Below are positions 33,950-43,218 of a DNA stretch of 64,000 nt, one piece after another. The notes below the pieces were generated by a model, which was not told where the DNA came from, ran no database searches, and saw only the letters and a program-made list of their open reading frames with translations. Position numbers and translations under genes: made by a program. Numbering within the stretch: the stretch's first letter is position 1; every line of letters begins with the position of its first letter. Source of the DNA: Fibrobacter sp. (GTDB lineage Bacteria; Fibrobacterota; Fibrobacteria; Fibrobacterales; Fibrobacteraceae); the NCBI GenBank assembly GCA_024398875.1, contig JAKSIJ010000001.1:248001-312000 (forward strand). The letters run 5' to 3'.

Positions 33950-34100
33950 TGACATCTATAAAGCGTAGATAGCCGAGCAAGACCAGGAACGAAGGGGCGT
34001 AGCGTATAAATTCATACGTGAGCCCCTGAGTGGCGCCGCAATGCGACGGCCACAGACAAACTCGCCTCATAAGCGAGGCTTGCACGAAAAAGTGTGGCCT
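33950..34100. repeat. Hairpin-rich intergenic element
   Basis: The gap between convergent traB-type and glgE genes holds four hairpins in a row. ATCTA-taaagcg-TAGAT is near 33954-33970. GGGGC...GCCCC, enclosing CGTAT-aaattc-ATACG, lies at about 33993-34026. GTGGC...GCCAC, with CGC-aat-GCG inside, is at about 34030-34053. GGCCACA (34048-34054) pairs with TGTGGCC (34093-34099) around CTCGC-ctcataa-GCGAG (34061-34077). The third and fourth compete for GGCCAC. There is no T run, so it is not a simple terminator. Confidence 0.6.
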
Positions 34101-34102
34101 GA

Positions 34103-35833
34103 CTAAATCTTCTTCAGAATGAATAAGTGGCCTGGAGCCTTGGATGGATCCAGCCGCACAAAGTTCTTGCTGCCACGCCAAACAAAGCTTTCGTCCGTCA
34201 CCACATCCTTCAAGAAGAAGAAGGCATCCTCTGCAAGGCCAAGCTTACTCATATTGAGTTCCACCAGGCCTTCCTGAGTATGGTGCATATCCATATTGCA
34301 CACGCAAAGAATCACATCATCCCCAGTCTTCTTGGAGTAGACCATGAGCTGATCATTCTCAGCATAATGGAAGTCCAGATTGTCGTATTCCTGCAAGGCG
34401 GCATGTTCCTGACGAGCCATATTCAAACGGCGCACGAAATCCTGGATACCGGGACCAGCCCAGTTGTGAACCTTGTACTGGTACTTCTCGCTATCCAGAA
34501 GTTCTTCCTTCACAGGGCTCGGAATGTTTTCGCAAAGTTCATAACCGTTGTACATGCCGGTGAGGCTGCTAAGAGTTGCCGCTAGGAAGTAGCGCTGCTT
34601 GAAAGCGTTTGCTCCCTGGTAAGCCAAATACTTGGGGAAGATATCCGGCGTGGTAGGGAAGAAAATGCCACGCATGTATTCTTTTGCGTCACTCTGGGTG
34701 AGTTCCTTCAGATACTGCTCGAATTCCCACTTGGCACTGCGCCAGGCAAAGTAGGTGTAGCTCATGTCAAAGCCGCTCTTCGCCAAACGATGCATCATCT
34801 TCGGGCGAGTGAATGCTTCCGCCAGGAATACAAGTTCCGGACGCTTTTCCTTCACGTCGGCGATGAGCCATTCCCAGAAGGGGAAAGGCTTCGTATGAGG
34901 ATTGTCAATGCGGAAAATTTCTACGCCCTTGTCTGCCCAGAACAGGATGATATTTTCAATCTCCTGCCACAAGGCTTTGTAATTCTTGTTGTAGTAATCG
35001 AAGGGATAGATGTCTTCGTACTTCTTGGGAGGATTTTCTGCAAACTTGATGCTGCCATCGGGCTCGTGATAGAACCACTCCGGATGGCTCTTCACATAGG
35101 GATGGTCCGGACTGCAGTTGAGGGCGATGTCCAGCGCCAGTCTCAAACCCTTACCGCGGGCCGTCTTGGCAAAATGTTCAAAGTCCTTCATGCTCCCAAG
35201 TTCCGGATCCACATCGTAATGGCCGCCGGCCTTGTTCCCTACGGCATAAGGGCAACCCGGTTCAACAGGTTTTCCCTTTTTATCCACCTTGGCATGGAGC
35301 GCATTGTTGGCGCCCTTGCGGTTCGTAACGCCAATGGGGTGAATCGGTACCAGATAAACGGTATCAAAGCCAAGGCCTGCAATGTAATCCAACTGCTTTT
35401 CGCAATCCTTCCAGGTGGCGCTCTTCTTCGGGTCCGTGCCCTGACTCTTGGGCCACATTTCATACCAGGTTCCCACACGGCTGTAGACAGGGTCCACGCG
35501 AAGCTTCATCACAGGGCTTTCCGTGGGCACATCTTTGGGTTCCTTAGTCCAGGCGCAAATCTTGTATTCGTAATAACCGATGTTATTGACGGTAAATGTT
35601 CCTTCCCAAAGGTCATTATCCACAAAATGCATGGGAGCCTGTTCCCATTTTTTCTTGGAAACATGGCGGTAGAAAATCGCCGCATCATACTTTTCGTGAC
35701 TGTGGCGGAAAATGTCTGCCGTAAGCGTGACGGAATCGCCAGGTTCGCGCTTCAGCATAAAGCGACCGCCCTCAATGTTTGGACGGATGTTTTCAATAAC
35801 CAGATTGTCTTTGAGAGTAGGAATCGTTGCCAT
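34103..35833 (-). CDS. glgE: GlgE-like maltosyltransferase (GH13_3)
   Basis: GlgE extends alpha-1,4-glucans with maltose-1-phosphate. The 576-residue protein begins with a beta-sandwich domain (1-~115) and then the GH13 barrel: EMWPKSQGTD, YLVPIHPIGVTNRKGANN and EIFRIDNPHTKPFPFWEW are GlgE hallmarks. The nucleophile is Asp310 (RIDNPH) and the acid/base Glu339 (FLAEAF). It is somewhat shorter than actinobacterial GlgE (~670), mostly in the N-terminal part. Maltokinase, trehalose synthase and GlgB are not in the window. The gene lies behind rodA with its own TATCTT-like box, and ends before a hairpin-rich gap. Confidence 0.9.
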   Translation of the reverse strand: MATIPTLKDNLVIENIRPNIEGGRFMLKREPGDSVTLTADIFRHSHEKYDAAIFYRHVSKKKWEQAPMHFVDNDLWEGTFTVNNIGYYEYKICAWTKEPKDVPTESPVMKLRVDPVYSRVGTWYEMWPKSQGTDPKKSATWKDCEKQLDYIAGLGFDTVYLVPIHPIGVTNRKGANNALHAKVDKKGKPVEPGCPYAVGNKAGGHYDVDPELGSMKDFEHFAKTARGKGLRLALDIALNCSPDHPYVKSHPEWFYHEPDGSIKFAENPPKKYEDIYPFDYYNKNYKALWQEIENIILFWADKGVEIFRIDNPHTKPFPFWEWLIADVKEKRPELVFLAEAFTRPKMMHRLAKSGFDMSYTYFAWRSAKWEFEQYLKELTQSDAKEYMRGIFFPTTPDIFPKYLAYQGANAFKQRYFLAATLSSLTGMYNGYELCENIPSPVKEELLDSEKYQYKVHNWAGPGIQDFVRRLNMARQEHAALQEYDNLDFHYAENDQLMVYSKKTGDDVILCVCNMDMHHTQEGLVELNMSKLGLAEDAFFFLKDVVTDESFVWRGSKNFVRLDPSKAPGHLFILKKI

Positions 35834-35851
35834 AATGCCTTAAAGATAGTT

Positions 35852-37105
35852 TTATTGTCTGCGACCTTGATACCGCATGCACATGATTATTCCCACCAGC
35901 ACCATGCATGTGAGCGCAAAAGAGCCTCCATAAGATAGGAATGGAAGTGGAAGCCCCGTCACAGGCATAAGCCCGATGGTCATGGCGATATTCACCAAGA
36001 TATGGAAAAGGAATATAGTGGAAGCGCCCATCACCATCAGAGTGATGAACGGATCCGAGAATAATTTACAGGTGGATGTAGCGCGCCACAGGAATAAAGC
36101 GTACAACGCCAAAATAAAAGCGCAACCGGCAAAGCCAAACTGTTCACCCAGCACACTGAAAATAAAGTCCGTGTGTTCTTCCGGAAGGAATGCCAAATTC
36201 GTCTGGGTACCGTTTCCAAAGCCCTTCCCGGTAAGACCACCAGAACCTATAGCTGTCAAAGACTGCAACACCTGATAGCCGTCCCCTAGCGGATCACTCA
36301 TGGGGTCAAGGAAGGTGTTCACGCGCTTTTGCTGATGCGGTTCCAGCATATTCCACGCCATAGAACTTGCATAACCCGCAAGAATGTTTGTTGCCAAGAA
36401 GAATATGGTCAAAGCCTTAGGCAATCGACGACGGAACAAGGCAAAAACCACAGCACAAATAAGTGCTCCCCAAAGAACCTGGAACAACATGGATTGAGAA
36501 TGACTAAATAGAACGGAAAGAACAGGACTCGCCAACAGGAACATGTCCGTCAAGGTGAGCCCGGCAAAAAAGAACCCTACGTAAGTCACCGCAATAAACA
36601 CAAGGGCTGTGCTCAAATCTGGTTGCCGCAAAACCAATGCAAAAGGAACAATGAACAGCACAAAAGGCATAAAGAAAGTTTTCAGCTTAAACAGACTTAC
36701 AGGGTGCCGCGAAAGCCAATAGGAAATAGTAAGCAGGTAGGCAATCTTTGCAAACTCCGAAGGCTGCAATTTAAAGATGCCAAGATCTATCCAGCGGCCA
36801 GCCCCTTTCACCACATCGCCCGCAAAGAACAACACTACGCACAATAAAATCAACGCAAGAATATAAAGGGGCGCAGCAAGCTGTTTCAGCCAATCCAATT
36901 TAAGGAACACAATCCCCGTAGCAAGTGCGCTACCGCAGACAAAATAGAGAATCTGACGGAACCAGAGGGATTCGTAAAATACAGAATCTTCGTTCACCGT
37001 AGCAGAATACACCAGCACAATGCCACAAGCCATCAATGCCAATGTCAGCACCAGGAAGAACCAGTCGAACTTTAAGGACTTATCTAAAAAACGGCCGGAA
37101 CTCAT
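35852..37105 (-). CDS. rodA: Rod-shape peptidoglycan polymerase RodA
   Basis: SEDS-family glycosyltransferase that polymerises lipid II during lateral wall growth with PBP2. The 417-residue protein has about ten membrane segments, the extracellular loop with WIDLGIFKLQPSEFAKIA (the family WI.lG.fqlQPSE motif) and the late GLPLPFLSYGGSFAL motif. The start overlaps the end of mrdA by four bases. It is the last gene of the mre operon. Confidence 0.96.
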   Translation of the reverse strand: MSSGRFLDKSLKFDWFFLVLTLALMACGIVLVYSATVNEDSVFYESLWFRQILYFVCGSALATGIVFLKLDWLKQLAAPLYILALILLCVVLFFAGDVVKGAGRWIDLGIFKLQPSEFAKIAYLLTISYWLSRHPVSLFKLKTFFMPFVLFIVPFALVLRQPDLSTALVFIAVTYVGFFFAGLTLTDMFLLASPVLSVLFSHSQSMLFQVLWGALICAVVFALFRRRLPKALTIFFLATNILAGYASSMAWNMLEPHQQKRVNTFLDPMSDPLGDGYQVLQSLTAIGSGGLTGKGFGNGTQTNLAFLPEEHTDFIFSVLGEQFGFAGCAFILALYALFLWRATSTCKLFSDPFITLMVMGASTIFLFHILVNIAMTIGLMPVTGLPLPFLSYGGSFALTCMVLVGIIMCMRYQGRRQ

Positions 37106-38946
37106 TTTTTGCGGTCCTCCAATCCAAAGTAAGCCATCAATACCTTACGGGCAATGGGGCCAGAAACTGCGCCACCACCGCCTGCAGCTTCCATAATCAC
37201 AGCCACTGCAATTTCAGGATTATCAATGGGAGCCACTACAGCATACCAAGCATGCGTCTTCTCGCCCTTCTTCCATTCGCCAGAACCCGTTTTGGCGCCC
37301 ACTCGAATTCCCGGAATTGCGCCTCGCTTACCGGTTCCACCAGGATGATTCGCCACAGAATCCATGGCGGCCATCAAGATGCGGTGCGTTTCAGGCTTCA
37401 TCTTTCCTTGTCGAATGATTTCAGGCTCAAAAGTCTTAACCACATTTCCTTCAGAATCCCGCAGTTCCTTCATAAAGTGCGGGCGATAAACACCTTTATT
37501 GGTGGCAAGAGAACCCACCAAAACCGCCTGCTGCAAAGGCGTCACTATCTGGCCCTGACCGATGGAAAGATTCAAAATCAAGCCGCGGGCCCAACGCCAG
37601 CCCAAGCGTTTATTTCTTTCATTAAACGAAGCCGAATCCGGAAGCCATCCTGCGCGTTCACCAGGAATATCAATTCCCAACGTTTTTTCGCCAAGACCAA
37701 AGCGGCGGCCAAACTCATTAATGCGCTCCATATCAATATCAAGGCCAGCCTGATAGAAAAACACATCGCAAGACAATCGAATTGCATTCACCACATTTAG
37801 GTTTCCATGGCTTCCCCAACACTTCTGATATCTCGCACCATACTGAAAGCCTCCCGTGCAAGGCTTAGGGTAAAACTTGCTTTCAGAAAGAACTCCATTT
37901 TCGAGACCTGCGCCTGCGGTCACTAGCTTGAAAACAGAAGCCGGAGGATAAGTTCCCGAAATGGCACGATTCGTCAATGGCCGCAAAGAATCCAGAGCCA
38001 CTTGAGCCCAGCCTCTATTGCGTTCCCGTTTCTTCAGAGAGAAAATATTCGGGTCCAACCGTGGAGAACTCACCATGGCAAGGATCTCTCCATTGCGCGG
38101 ATCAATCGCTACAAGTGCACCGCGTGCCGTATCGGGAATAGCAGCCTCCGCTACCTTCTGGAGTTTCAAATCAATGGTAGAGACCAAATGCAAGCCAGGA
38201 ACAGGAGCCTTGCTGTCCACGCCCTTCACCAAAGCAATTTCACGACCGGAAGCATTGACTTCCACAATCTTGAGCCCGTTGGTGCCGCGGAATTCTGCAT
38301 CATAATGCTGCTCCAAACCCTTCTGCCCAATGCGATCCCCTTGGCTGTAATTCGCATACTCCGGCAATTTCAGCTGCTCTTCCGAAATTTCACTGGTATA
38401 GCCAAGCACATGTGAAGCAAGCGTTCCGTATGGATAAGCGCGTCTAGACTCAATCAAGGTCACAACGCCCGGCAATTCCGAGGAATGTTCTTCCACTATG
38501 GAAACCTGCTCTGGCGATGCATCTTCCAAAATGCGGATTGGGCGATTCTTTATCCAACGAGAACGCAAGAACGCCGTGTCTAACGACAAAGAATCAAACA
38601 TCCGCTTTCCATCTTTATCCCGAATCTGCAGCAAGTTCGCAAATACAGAATCCCTTCCCGATTTTTTCTTTGGAAGGTTCAGAGACTGGATGGCAATCTG
38701 ATACGAGGGTCTATTGCGCACCAGGATTTCTCCATTGCGGTCATAGATGAATCCACGTTCCGCTACTAACTCCACACGACGCAAACGGTTGTTTTCCGAA
38801 CGCTGAAGGTTCTCGTCGTAATGAGTGTATTGCAAAGAAAACAAGCGCAACAAAAGGACTGTAAAGCAAAGGAGAACGGCCGCCATGAAAATCAGCACGT
38901 TCCAATTGCGAATTTGAACGCCTTCGTTGGAATTGCTCTTATACAT
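37102..38946 (-). CDS. mrdA: Penicillin-binding protein 2
   Basis: Class B PBP, the transpeptidase partner of RodA in the elongasome. The 614-residue protein has one N-terminal membrane helix (about 17-39), the dimerisation/pedestal domain, and the penicillin-binding domain with Ser337-x-x-Lys340 (PPASVFK), SCD (about 387) and KTGSGEW near residue 555. It overlaps mreD upstream by eight bases and rodA downstream by four, so the set is tightly coupled. Confidence 0.97.
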   Translation of the reverse strand: MYKSNSNEGVQIRNWNVLIFMAAVLLCFTVLLLRLFSLQYTHYDENLQRSENNRLRRVELVAERGFIYDRNGEILVRNRPSYQIAIQSLNLPKKKSGRDSVFANLLQIRDKDGKRMFDSLSLDTAFLRSRWIKNRPIRILEDASPEQVSIVEEHSSELPGVVTLIESRRAYPYGTLASHVLGYTSEISEEQLKLPEYANYSQGDRIGQKGLEQHYDAEFRGTNGLKIVEVNASGREIALVKGVDSKAPVPGLHLVSTIDLKLQKVAEAAIPDTARGALVAIDPRNGEILAMVSSPRLDPNIFSLKKRERNRGWAQVALDSLRPLTNRAISGTYPPASVFKLVTAGAGLENGVLSESKFYPKPCTGGFQYGARYQKCWGSHGNLNVVNAIRLSCDVFFYQAGLDIDMERINEFGRRFGLGEKTLGIDIPGERAGWLPDSASFNERNKRLGWRWARGLILNLSIGQGQIVTPLQQAVLVGSLATNKGVYRPHFMKELRDSEGNVVKTFEPEIIRQGKMKPETHRILMAAMDSVANHPGGTGKRGAIPGIRVGAKTGSGEWKKGEKTHAWYAVVAPIDNPEIAVAVIMEAAGGGGAVSGPIARKVLMAYFGLEDRKK

Positions 38947-39430
38947 GCTTCTTTTTCTTGGCCATAGACAGGTGGAACACTAAAGCACCTACAACCACCG
39001 TATAAATGCATTCAGGAATTGTCTTCGAGAAGAACAAATTCGTCACCACTTCTTTTTCAAGACCTGTCATAAAGAAGTAAATCATGTCGCAAATGAAAAA
39101 GCCTAATCCCAGCACACCCACTTTTGCAGGTTGATTCAATGTCAGGAATTTTTCTTCCAACTGCCCCACAATGAATCCTAAGATAGTCATGGAAACGGTA
39201 TGCGCTCCCAACCATTCCACAGGAGCATAGACGTCCTGTGTAAAGCCAGCGCAAAAGCCCCAGAAGCAGCCTGCAGCCGGGCCAAATTTAATGGCGATGG
39301 ACACAATCATAATGATGATAAAATCGGGACCAGCGCCAAATATTTGGAGCCATGACCCTACCGTCGTCTGCAAAATGAAGCAGCCAATGAAAACCAAAAG
39401 AACCTTAATCCATTTCCAGTTTTTATTCAT
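38939..39430 (-). CDS. mreD: Rod-shape protein MreD
   Basis: A 163-residue inner-membrane protein with five hydrophobic segments and the pattern of MreD (GPDFIIIMIVSIAIKFGPAAGCFWGFCAGFTQDVYAP, given here as the region around residues 33-70). MreD helps link MreC, PBP2 and RodA. It overlaps mreC by eight bases and mrdA by eight. Identity rests on the order of genes as much as on sequence. Confidence 0.9.
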   Translation of the reverse strand: MNKNWKWIKVLLVFIGCFILQTTVGSWLQIFGAGPDFIIIMIVSIAIKFGPAAGCFWGFCAGFTQDVYAPVEWLGAHTVSMTILGFIVGQLEEKFLTLNQPAKVGVLGLGFFICDMIYFFMTGLEKEVVTNLFFSKTIPECIYTVVVGALVFHLSMAKKKKHV

Positions 39431-40250
39431 CGAGAAGCTCCTGAATAATCCACTCGGGTTCTTTTTCCATCACAAAAACTTCTTCCAGTTTTGAAAACAC
39501 CTGGAACGGAGCCACATCCATCATGCGCATCACTTCCAAATCCGCAGAGCGAATTTCTTTTACGGTTCCCACAGGAATTCCCTTAGGGAAGATTCCTCCC
39601 AATCCAGAAGTAATCAGCGTATCTCCCACCTGAACGCCTGCATGAGTCGGAATCTGCGCCGAAAGCAAATGCCCATCTACGGATTCCAAAAATCCAACCA
39701 CACGAGTTCTCCGCTCCAGCACAGACAGCTTAAGATTCGGGTCCACCAAAAGTTGCACGCGGGAATGGGTCAGTGCAGCCTTCGTCACCTTCCCTACCAA
39801 ACCATCCATAGAAAACACGGGCATGTTTTCTTTTACACCATGACTCGTGCCACGGTTGATAATGATGGTCGTGAGGAATCTTCCTGGATTATGGCCCACT
39901 ACGCGAGCCGTCACAATCGGGTAATCCCACTTATCATCAAAGCGCACTAAAGTGTGAAGCCGCGCCAGTTCCTGCAGGCCCTCGCTTGCATAGTAGGTTT
40001 CCTGCCGGAGTTTAGCATTCTCCTCTTTCAATTGCTCATTTTCGGACACCACCGAACGGTAGGCATTCAAAGATGAAATCACCATCTGCGCCGGGTAGAA
40101 CACCGTTCCCAGCGCAGCAGACACAATGCTCTCGCGGGTCACCGTAGGTGCCCGATGCATCATCAGTCCAAGCAAGAGAAAGAAGACAAAGGCAACAATG
40201 CCATGTCTCTTGGAAAATAGATTCAGAATGAAGCGGATAGCTCTAAGCAT
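39423..40250 (-). CDS. mreC: Rod-shape protein MreC
   Basis: A 275-residue periplasmic elongasome protein with one N-terminal helix (about 15-32), a coiled coil (about 60-95: SENEQLKEENAKLRQE) and the two beta domains with VGHNPGRFLTTIIINRG and GLVGKVTKA. It activates the PBP2-RodA pair. It lies 21 bases after mreB. Confidence 0.95.
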   Translation of the reverse strand: MLRAIRFILNLFSKRHGIVAFVFFLLLGLMMHRAPTVTRESIVSAALGTVFYPAQMVISSLNAYRSVVSENEQLKEENAKLRQETYYASEGLQELARLHTLVRFDDKWDYPIVTARVVGHNPGRFLTTIIINRGTSHGVKENMPVFSMDGLVGKVTKAALTHSRVQLLVDPNLKLSVLERRTRVVGFLESVDGHLLSAQIPTHAGVQVGDTLITSGLGGIFPKGIPVGTVKEIRSADLEVMRMMDVAPFQVFSKLEEVFVMEKEPEWIIQELLDE

Positions 40251-40271
40251 CGAACCGCATTTCTGGAAAGG

Positions 40272-41294
40272 TTAGTTAGAAGATGCCACCAGCACCGGGC
40301 GATACTTATCCAAGTCTTCCAGAATACGAGCCGCACCCTTACAAACGCAAACCAAAGCCTCGTCAATCACATTGACAGAAAGTCCCGTTTCCTTGCGGAT
40401 GCGTTCATCAAAGCCGCGAAGTTGAGAACCACCACCAGTCATGATGATGCCCTTGTCATAGATATCCGCAGAAAGTTCCGCCGGAGTCATGCTCAAAGCC
40501 TGCTTCACCGCTTCAATGATGGCCGTCACCGGCTCATTCAAGGCTTCACGGATTTCCGTACTAGAAATAGTCATGGTGCGCGGCATACCTGCCATAAAGT
40601 CGTGACCCTTCACTTCCATGGAGAGTTCTTCTTCCAAGGGGCTTGCGGAACCAATCTGAATCTTGATTTGTTCTGCAGTGCTTTCGCCAACGCAAAGGTT
40701 GTACATGGTGCGGAGATAGCGGACAATTGCTTCGTCCATTTCATCACCACCCACACGCACAGACGCATTGCAAACGGTACCATTCAATGCAATCACAGCG
40801 ATATCGGAGGTTCCACCACCGATATCCACAATCATGTTACCCACAGGATCTTCTACAGGGATACCCATACCCACGGCGGCGGCCATGGGCTCGTGAACCA
40901 AGTGCACTTCCTTGGCCCCCGCCTGCTTTGCAGCATCAATCACAGCACGCTTTTCCACTTCGGTAATGCCACTGGGGACGCCAACCACCACGCGGGGTTT
41001 CACCATCCACAGCGGGTACTTCTGCACGCGCTTAATGAAGGTCTGGAGGAGCGTTTCCACCAATTCAAAATCGGCAATCACGCCATCGCGCATGGGGCGC
41101 ACCGCACGAGTCTCACCAGGAGTTCTTCCCAGCATCTTCTTTGCTTCAAAGCCAATAGCAGAAACCCTATTGTTCTTGCTATCCACCGCAATCACGGTAG
41201 GTTCGTTAATAACAATTCCCTGACCGGCCACATGCACCAGAGTGTTGGCTGTACCCAAGTCAATACCAATATCGCAAGAAAATAGTCCGAACAA
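40272..41294 (-). CDS. mreB: Rod-shape actin homologue MreB, TTG start
   Basis: MreB forms membrane-bound filaments that guide lateral wall synthesis. The 340-residue frame has the actin-fold phosphate loops DIGIDLGTANTLV and IVDIGGGTSDIAV, and the adenosine motif GGGSQLRGFDERI. The start codon is TTG at 41294 with an AGGA ribosome site seven bases upstream; there is no better ATG in frame. It heads the mreB-mreC-mreD-mrdA-rodA operon and has a clear promoter at 41317-41345. Confidence 0.97.
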   Translation of the reverse strand: MFGLFSCDIGIDLGTANTLVHVAGQGIVINEPTVIAVDSKNNRVSAIGFEAKKMLGRTPGETRAVRPMRDGVIADFELVETLLQTFIKRVQKYPLWMVKPRVVVGVPSGITEVEKRAVIDAAKQAGAKEVHLVHEPMAAAVGMGIPVEDPVGNMIVDIGGGTSDIAVIALNGTVCNASVRVGGDEMDEAIVRYLRTMYNLCVGESTAEQIKIQIGSASPLEEELSMEVKGHDFMAGMPRTMTISSTEIREALNEPVTAIIEAVKQALSMTPAELSADIYDKGIIMTGGGSQLRGFDERIRKETGLSVNVIDEALVCVCKGAARILEDLDKYRPVLVASSN

Positions 41295-41316
41295 AATGCT
41301 GTCCTTTTTTAGGGGT

Positions 41317-41345
41317 TATTTACAATAAAAATATAACATTATCAA
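41317..41345 (-). promoter_or_regulatory. Promoter of the mre operon
   Basis: -35 TTGATA (41340-41345), 17-bp spacer, -10 TAAATA (41317-41322) on the minus strand, with the TTG start about 22 bases further. Confidence 0.65.
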
Positions 41346-41361
41346 AGGTTTAAAGGCTGCT

Positions 41362-41724
41362 CTACGGCAGGGAATCCCTACCAAAATGAAGCTTCTTTAA
41401 ATACCTATCCCAATGGCGCCCCTGCACCTCGTAGCGGTACTTCCGCTGCTCATACATGGCAATGTCCTTGTATATGTAGAAGTAGACCTCTGCGTATGCC
41501 GCATAGATTTCCGCCTCGGCTCCGGAGAAAAGCCGAAAATCCTTAATGCGGTAATAGGGCTCATCCAAAAGAGCCGATCTATCTCCAGAAGCATGAATGG
41601 TTTCCGCCACCATGAACTTTAAATCTTCCTGAAGGTAGGGCAAAAGTTTTGCCTCGATGCGATCCGTCCGCTCAGAACATCCCAACATCAAAAGGCATGC
41701 AAGTGCTAGCAAAATTCGTTTCAT
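41362..41724 (-). CDS. Small lipoprotein, unknown
   Basis: A 120-residue lipoprotein (lipobox MLGC, Cys16). The mature part is mixed and rich in Tyr and Arg (AEVYFYIYKDIAMYEQRKYRY). No family is recognised. The ATG lies six bases after TATTTT in the T tail of the upstream terminator, and there is no ribosome site, so it may be leaderless. It is followed by mreB with its own promoter. Confidence 0.65.
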   Translation of the reverse strand: MKRILLALACLLMLGCSERTDRIEAKLLPYLQEDLKFMVAETIHASGDRSALLDEPYYRIKDFRLFSGAEAEIYAAYAEVYFYIYKDIAMYEQRKYRYEVQGRHWDRYLKKLHFGRDSLP

Positions 41725-41728
41725 ACTT

Positions 41729-41767
41729 GAAAAATAAAAAAGAAATGCCCTCCAAGAGGAGAGCATT
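41729..41767 (-). terminator. Terminator after the 41.8-43.1 kb outer-membrane gene
   Basis: A 10-bp stem (41758-41767 with 41744-41753, one G-U pair, 4-base loop) followed on the minus strand by TCTTTTTTATTTTT. The T tail merges with the -10-like box of the next gene. Confidence 0.88.
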
Positions 41768-41790
41768 CTGAAATCTTCTTAAGATAAAGA

Positions 41791-43086
41791 CTAGAAGGAA
41801 TAGGTTGCAGAGATTCTGGAGAACATTCTGCCTTCACCCTGGAACGGATTGCGGAACAGAAGGTCTTCTGCAACAGTCACATCAATCTTCAACTTTTCTT
41901 CGATATTGATGCCGAAGCCAAAGCCCACGTGGTCATCGGCAGTGCCATCAGCCAACGGGTTGGTGCTGAAGAAGGTACCGTCTTCCAAGCACATTCCAGT
42001 CTTGCCGCCATTGCGAACATTCTTCTCACATTCCGTATAGAGAATAGACTTCTGACCGCCAACGCGAATCACGAACCAATCCCACCAGATATTGCGTTCG
42101 ATACCAAAACTAATCATGCCTCCGATATCATCACGTTTGTCCCAGCGATGATCTTCCGATTCCTGAGAATCATAAAGTGTTTCGCCAGTTTCATAATCAA
42201 AGGTCCAACCGCTCATCTTTAATTTGTTCCAAATGAAGTCGGCGCCCAACCAGAAGAAACCGCGATCAAGGGCAACATTGATGCCAAGACCTGCCTGAGC
42301 ATGCTTGTCTTCAACACCAGGAGCCTTGATGAACTTTGCAGAGAATGCCGGCACCAATTCACCATCAAGGGCTTCTAGCGTAAAGAACGCACGAGAACTG
42401 CCCAAGAAAGAGAAATCGCCGTCATCAAAGAAGTTCAGGTGCTCTGGACCATACTGAATTCGGGCAATGCCGAAAGCAATCTCAAAATCGATGTTGCTAC
42501 CAAACTGGAGGTTAAAACCACCATCGGCCTGCACTGCAGAAGCAAAGGCACCACTAGAGACCTGATACTCTCCGCTGGCCGTCTTATCTCCGCCATCCTG
42601 ATGAGCGATATAGATGTGCAAGCCCCAAGCATCACCATTAGAAAGCGTGCCACCCAAGAAGCCGTCAAAGTTGGTCACCGTTTCGGGAACAACCGTAGTA
42701 TCGGCAACATTGTCATCAACAACGCGAGTAGGCATATACTTCAAAAGGTTGTTATTGATGCGTCCAAAGAGACCACCGATGCTCAAGCGAGGATCCGGAT
42801 TATTTTCATCTCCCAGAGAAACAGAGAAGATGCCACCAAAGTTGGGATACATGGGGTCCTTGTTTCCACCAGCCTGCAAATTGTTATCCGTATAGGGGCC
42901 AAACTCACCAATCAAATAGTTTGGATACAAGTTGATGTTGGCCGGATTATCAAAGATGCTCACATCATCCATGATGTAGGTCGTATTTTTGCCCATAGAT
43001 TCCACACGAGCAAAAGTTGCAAAGGCAGACCCGACACCGAGGATGCCGAAAGCCACACCGACAGCAGCAGCTGATCTTAAGTTCAT
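41791..43086 (-). CDS. Predicted outer-membrane beta-barrel protein
   Basis: A 431-residue exported protein (signal peptide about 1-23, GSAFA). The early segment VSIFDNPANINLYPNYLIGEFG is of the PorV/FadL-like start found in outer-membrane barrels of this phylum. Many amphipathic strands follow (FFTLEALDG, GGMISFGIERNIWWDWFVIRVGGQK), and it ends in a C-terminal Phe (RISATYSF), the signal for barrel insertion. It is transcribed alone, from a strong promoter between two terminators. It is probably an abundant outer-membrane protein. Confidence 0.78.
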   Translation of the reverse strand: MNLRSAAAVGVAFGILGVGSAFATFARVESMGKNTTYIMDDVSIFDNPANINLYPNYLIGEFGPYTDNNLQAGGNKDPMYPNFGGIFSVSLGDENNPDPRLSIGGLFGRINNNLLKYMPTRVVDDNVADTTVVPETVTNFDGFLGGTLSNGDAWGLHIYIAHQDGGDKTASGEYQVSSGAFASAVQADGGFNLQFGSNIDFEIAFGIARIQYGPEHLNFFDDGDFSFLGSSRAFFTLEALDGELVPAFSAKFIKAPGVEDKHAQAGLGINVALDRGFFWLGADFIWNKLKMSGWTFDYETGETLYDSQESEDHRWDKRDDIGGMISFGIERNIWWDWFVIRVGGQKSILYTECEKNVRNGGKTGMCLEDGTFFSTNPLADGTADDHVGFGFGINIEEKLKIDVTVAEDLLFRNPFQGEGRMFSRISATYSF

Positions 43087-43122
43087 TGGAAGACTCCTAT
43101 TTGAATTTCTCTATTAAAGTTA

Positions 43123-43151
43123 AATATAAATATTCCAAAACGCAACACCAA
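43123..43151 (-). promoter_or_regulatory. Sigma70-type promoter of the outer-membrane protein gene
   Basis: -35 TTGGTG (43146-43151), 17-bp spacer, -10 TATATT (43123-43128), minus strand. An AGGAGT ribosome site precedes the ATG. Confidence 0.65.
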
Positions 43152-43181
43152 AATAAAAAAGACCAGGCTTTTAAGGCCTGG
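43147..43181 (-). terminator. Second of two tandem terminators
   Basis: CCAGGC (43176-43181) pairs with GCCTGG (43163-43168) on the minus strand, followed by TCTTTTTTATTTT. Together with the hairpin just upstream it isolates the envelope cluster from the next gene. Confidence 0.8.
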
Positions 43182-43218
43182 AAAAAAGAAAGGGCCAAGC
43201 ATCTATGCTTGGCCCTTT
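43182..43218 (-). terminator. First of two tandem terminators, end of the envelope cluster
   Basis: A perfect 12-bp stem (43207-43218 with 43189-43200, 6-base loop) followed by CTTTTTT on the minus strand, 19 bases after the stop of the AgmX-like gene. Confidence 0.92.
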
